From contig JAEXDA010000045.1 of NCBI GenBank assembly GCA_023401925.1, positions 1-61,828 of the forward strand: a DNA stretch of 61,828 nucleotides. The letters are read 5' to 3'. This DNA comes from Bacillota bacterium. GTDB taxonomy: Bacteria; Bacillota; UBA4882; UBA8346. The notes under the pieces were generated by a model. It worked only from the letters and a program-made list of their open reading frames with translations. It did no database searches and was not told the origin of the DNA. Below, in pieces: positions 61,533 to 61,828 of the stretch. Position numbers and translations under genes: made by a program. Each line of letters begins with the position of its first letter. The stretch's first letter is position 1.

Positions 61533-61828
61533 GGGACATGCCTTCTTTCTATCTATAATATTTTTTCATTTGATATGTGTGTAATGATAGCCGAATTTAG
61601 GGCCGATGGGAGTCTATTTCTTCTTGTCTTGCCACTGGGGTAATTTTAAAATATAAAATGTATGCCAACTATGCTTGTCCACGGCTTCCACCGGCTGGGT
61701 CACTGGTATGCTGTTTATATCCCCAATATTAATCTTTAGCAGTAGTAGCAGGGGGTCTGGGAGATGTGAATAATTGTGGAAAAGTGGACAAAGGAAAAAC
61801 CCATTACTTGGCAAATTGTCTTAGCACA
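61533..61828. other. Right-end stretch, no supported gene
   Basis: A 66-codon minus-strand frame (61614-61814; it contains INIGDINSIPVTQPVEAVDK) has no recognised family and may be the end or a relic of a gene; its ribosome-binding site is not clear. The stretch is truncated by the window edge. Confidence 0.3.

Noticed and set aside
61614..61814. 66-codon minus-strand frame at the right end
   Set aside because: No recognised family and no clear start signal; kept only as part of the end-stretch description.

Overview
The window reads as the chromosome of a Bacillota (Firmicutes)-type bacterium of intermediate GC. Shine-Dalgarno sites are strong (AGGAGG-like), sigma-A-type promoters are recognisable, and the gene set is Firmicute-like (DUF2089/YvlB/YvlD-type genes, DUF438-type PAS protein, EFR1 flavodoxin-ferredoxin, BmrCD-like ABC pair, LarC). 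A PagL-like beta-barrel ending in an aromatic residue hints at an outer membrane, so a diderm lineage (Limnochordia/Hydrogenispora-like) is my inference. No rRNA, tRNA, CRISPR array or transposase was seen.

Layout. 1-444: a tandem 229-bp hairpin-rich repeat. 446-4141: a very large secreted multi-domain glycosidase (minus). 4705-12788: a small-peptide ORF followed by kdpFABCDE, a complete high-affinity K+ ATPase with its own two-component system. 13387-13803: PAS protein. 21423-13986 (minus): lacI, a Pot-type ABC transporter (potB, potC, potA, potD), adenine deaminase and uridine phosphorylase, apparently a purine/nucleoside or polyamine salvage unit with LacI-type operators. 21880-23353: a graveyard holding frameshifted remnants of DUF4387, AtuA, a divergent LysR regulator and a cupin. 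23522-25799: HAD phosphatase, an unknown gene and an AraC regulator. 26488-29357 (minus): a flavodoxin/ferredoxin/alpha-beta hydrolase operon divergent from a TetR gene, with two palindromic operators. 30157-32062: methyltransferase and a second TetR gene facing each other across a 20-bp inverted repeat that supplies both -35 boxes, plus a MITE-like insertion. 32154-36749: cell-wall amidase and an active/inactive pair of M16 proteases. 37363-39704: a DUF2089/SHOCT/YvlB/YvlD-like envelope-stress operon with a 34-bp palindrome upstream. 39940-40961: decayed MocR fragment and a twice-frameshifted EamA exporter. 41396-45880: citrate synthase, a phospholipase B-like hydrolase, the PagL-like barrel and a TetR gene. 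45975-51845: Old Yellow Enzyme-type reductase, LarC, an aldo/keto reductase driven by a MerR-type 19-bp-spacer promoter, and the MerR gene. 51860-61532: methyltransferase, HD hydrolase, MarR-controlled heterodimeric ABC exporter, patatin phospholipase, ACT/PaaK pair, flavin reductase and a DUF6809 protein.

The recurring theme is local regulation. At least five genes or operons (LacI, TetR twice, MerR, MarR) carry a readable palindromic operator placed against a readable promoter, so regulator-target pairs can be proposed directly from sequence. Several transport/catabolic loci (AtuA/DUF4387/LysR, MocR/EamA) are in decay.
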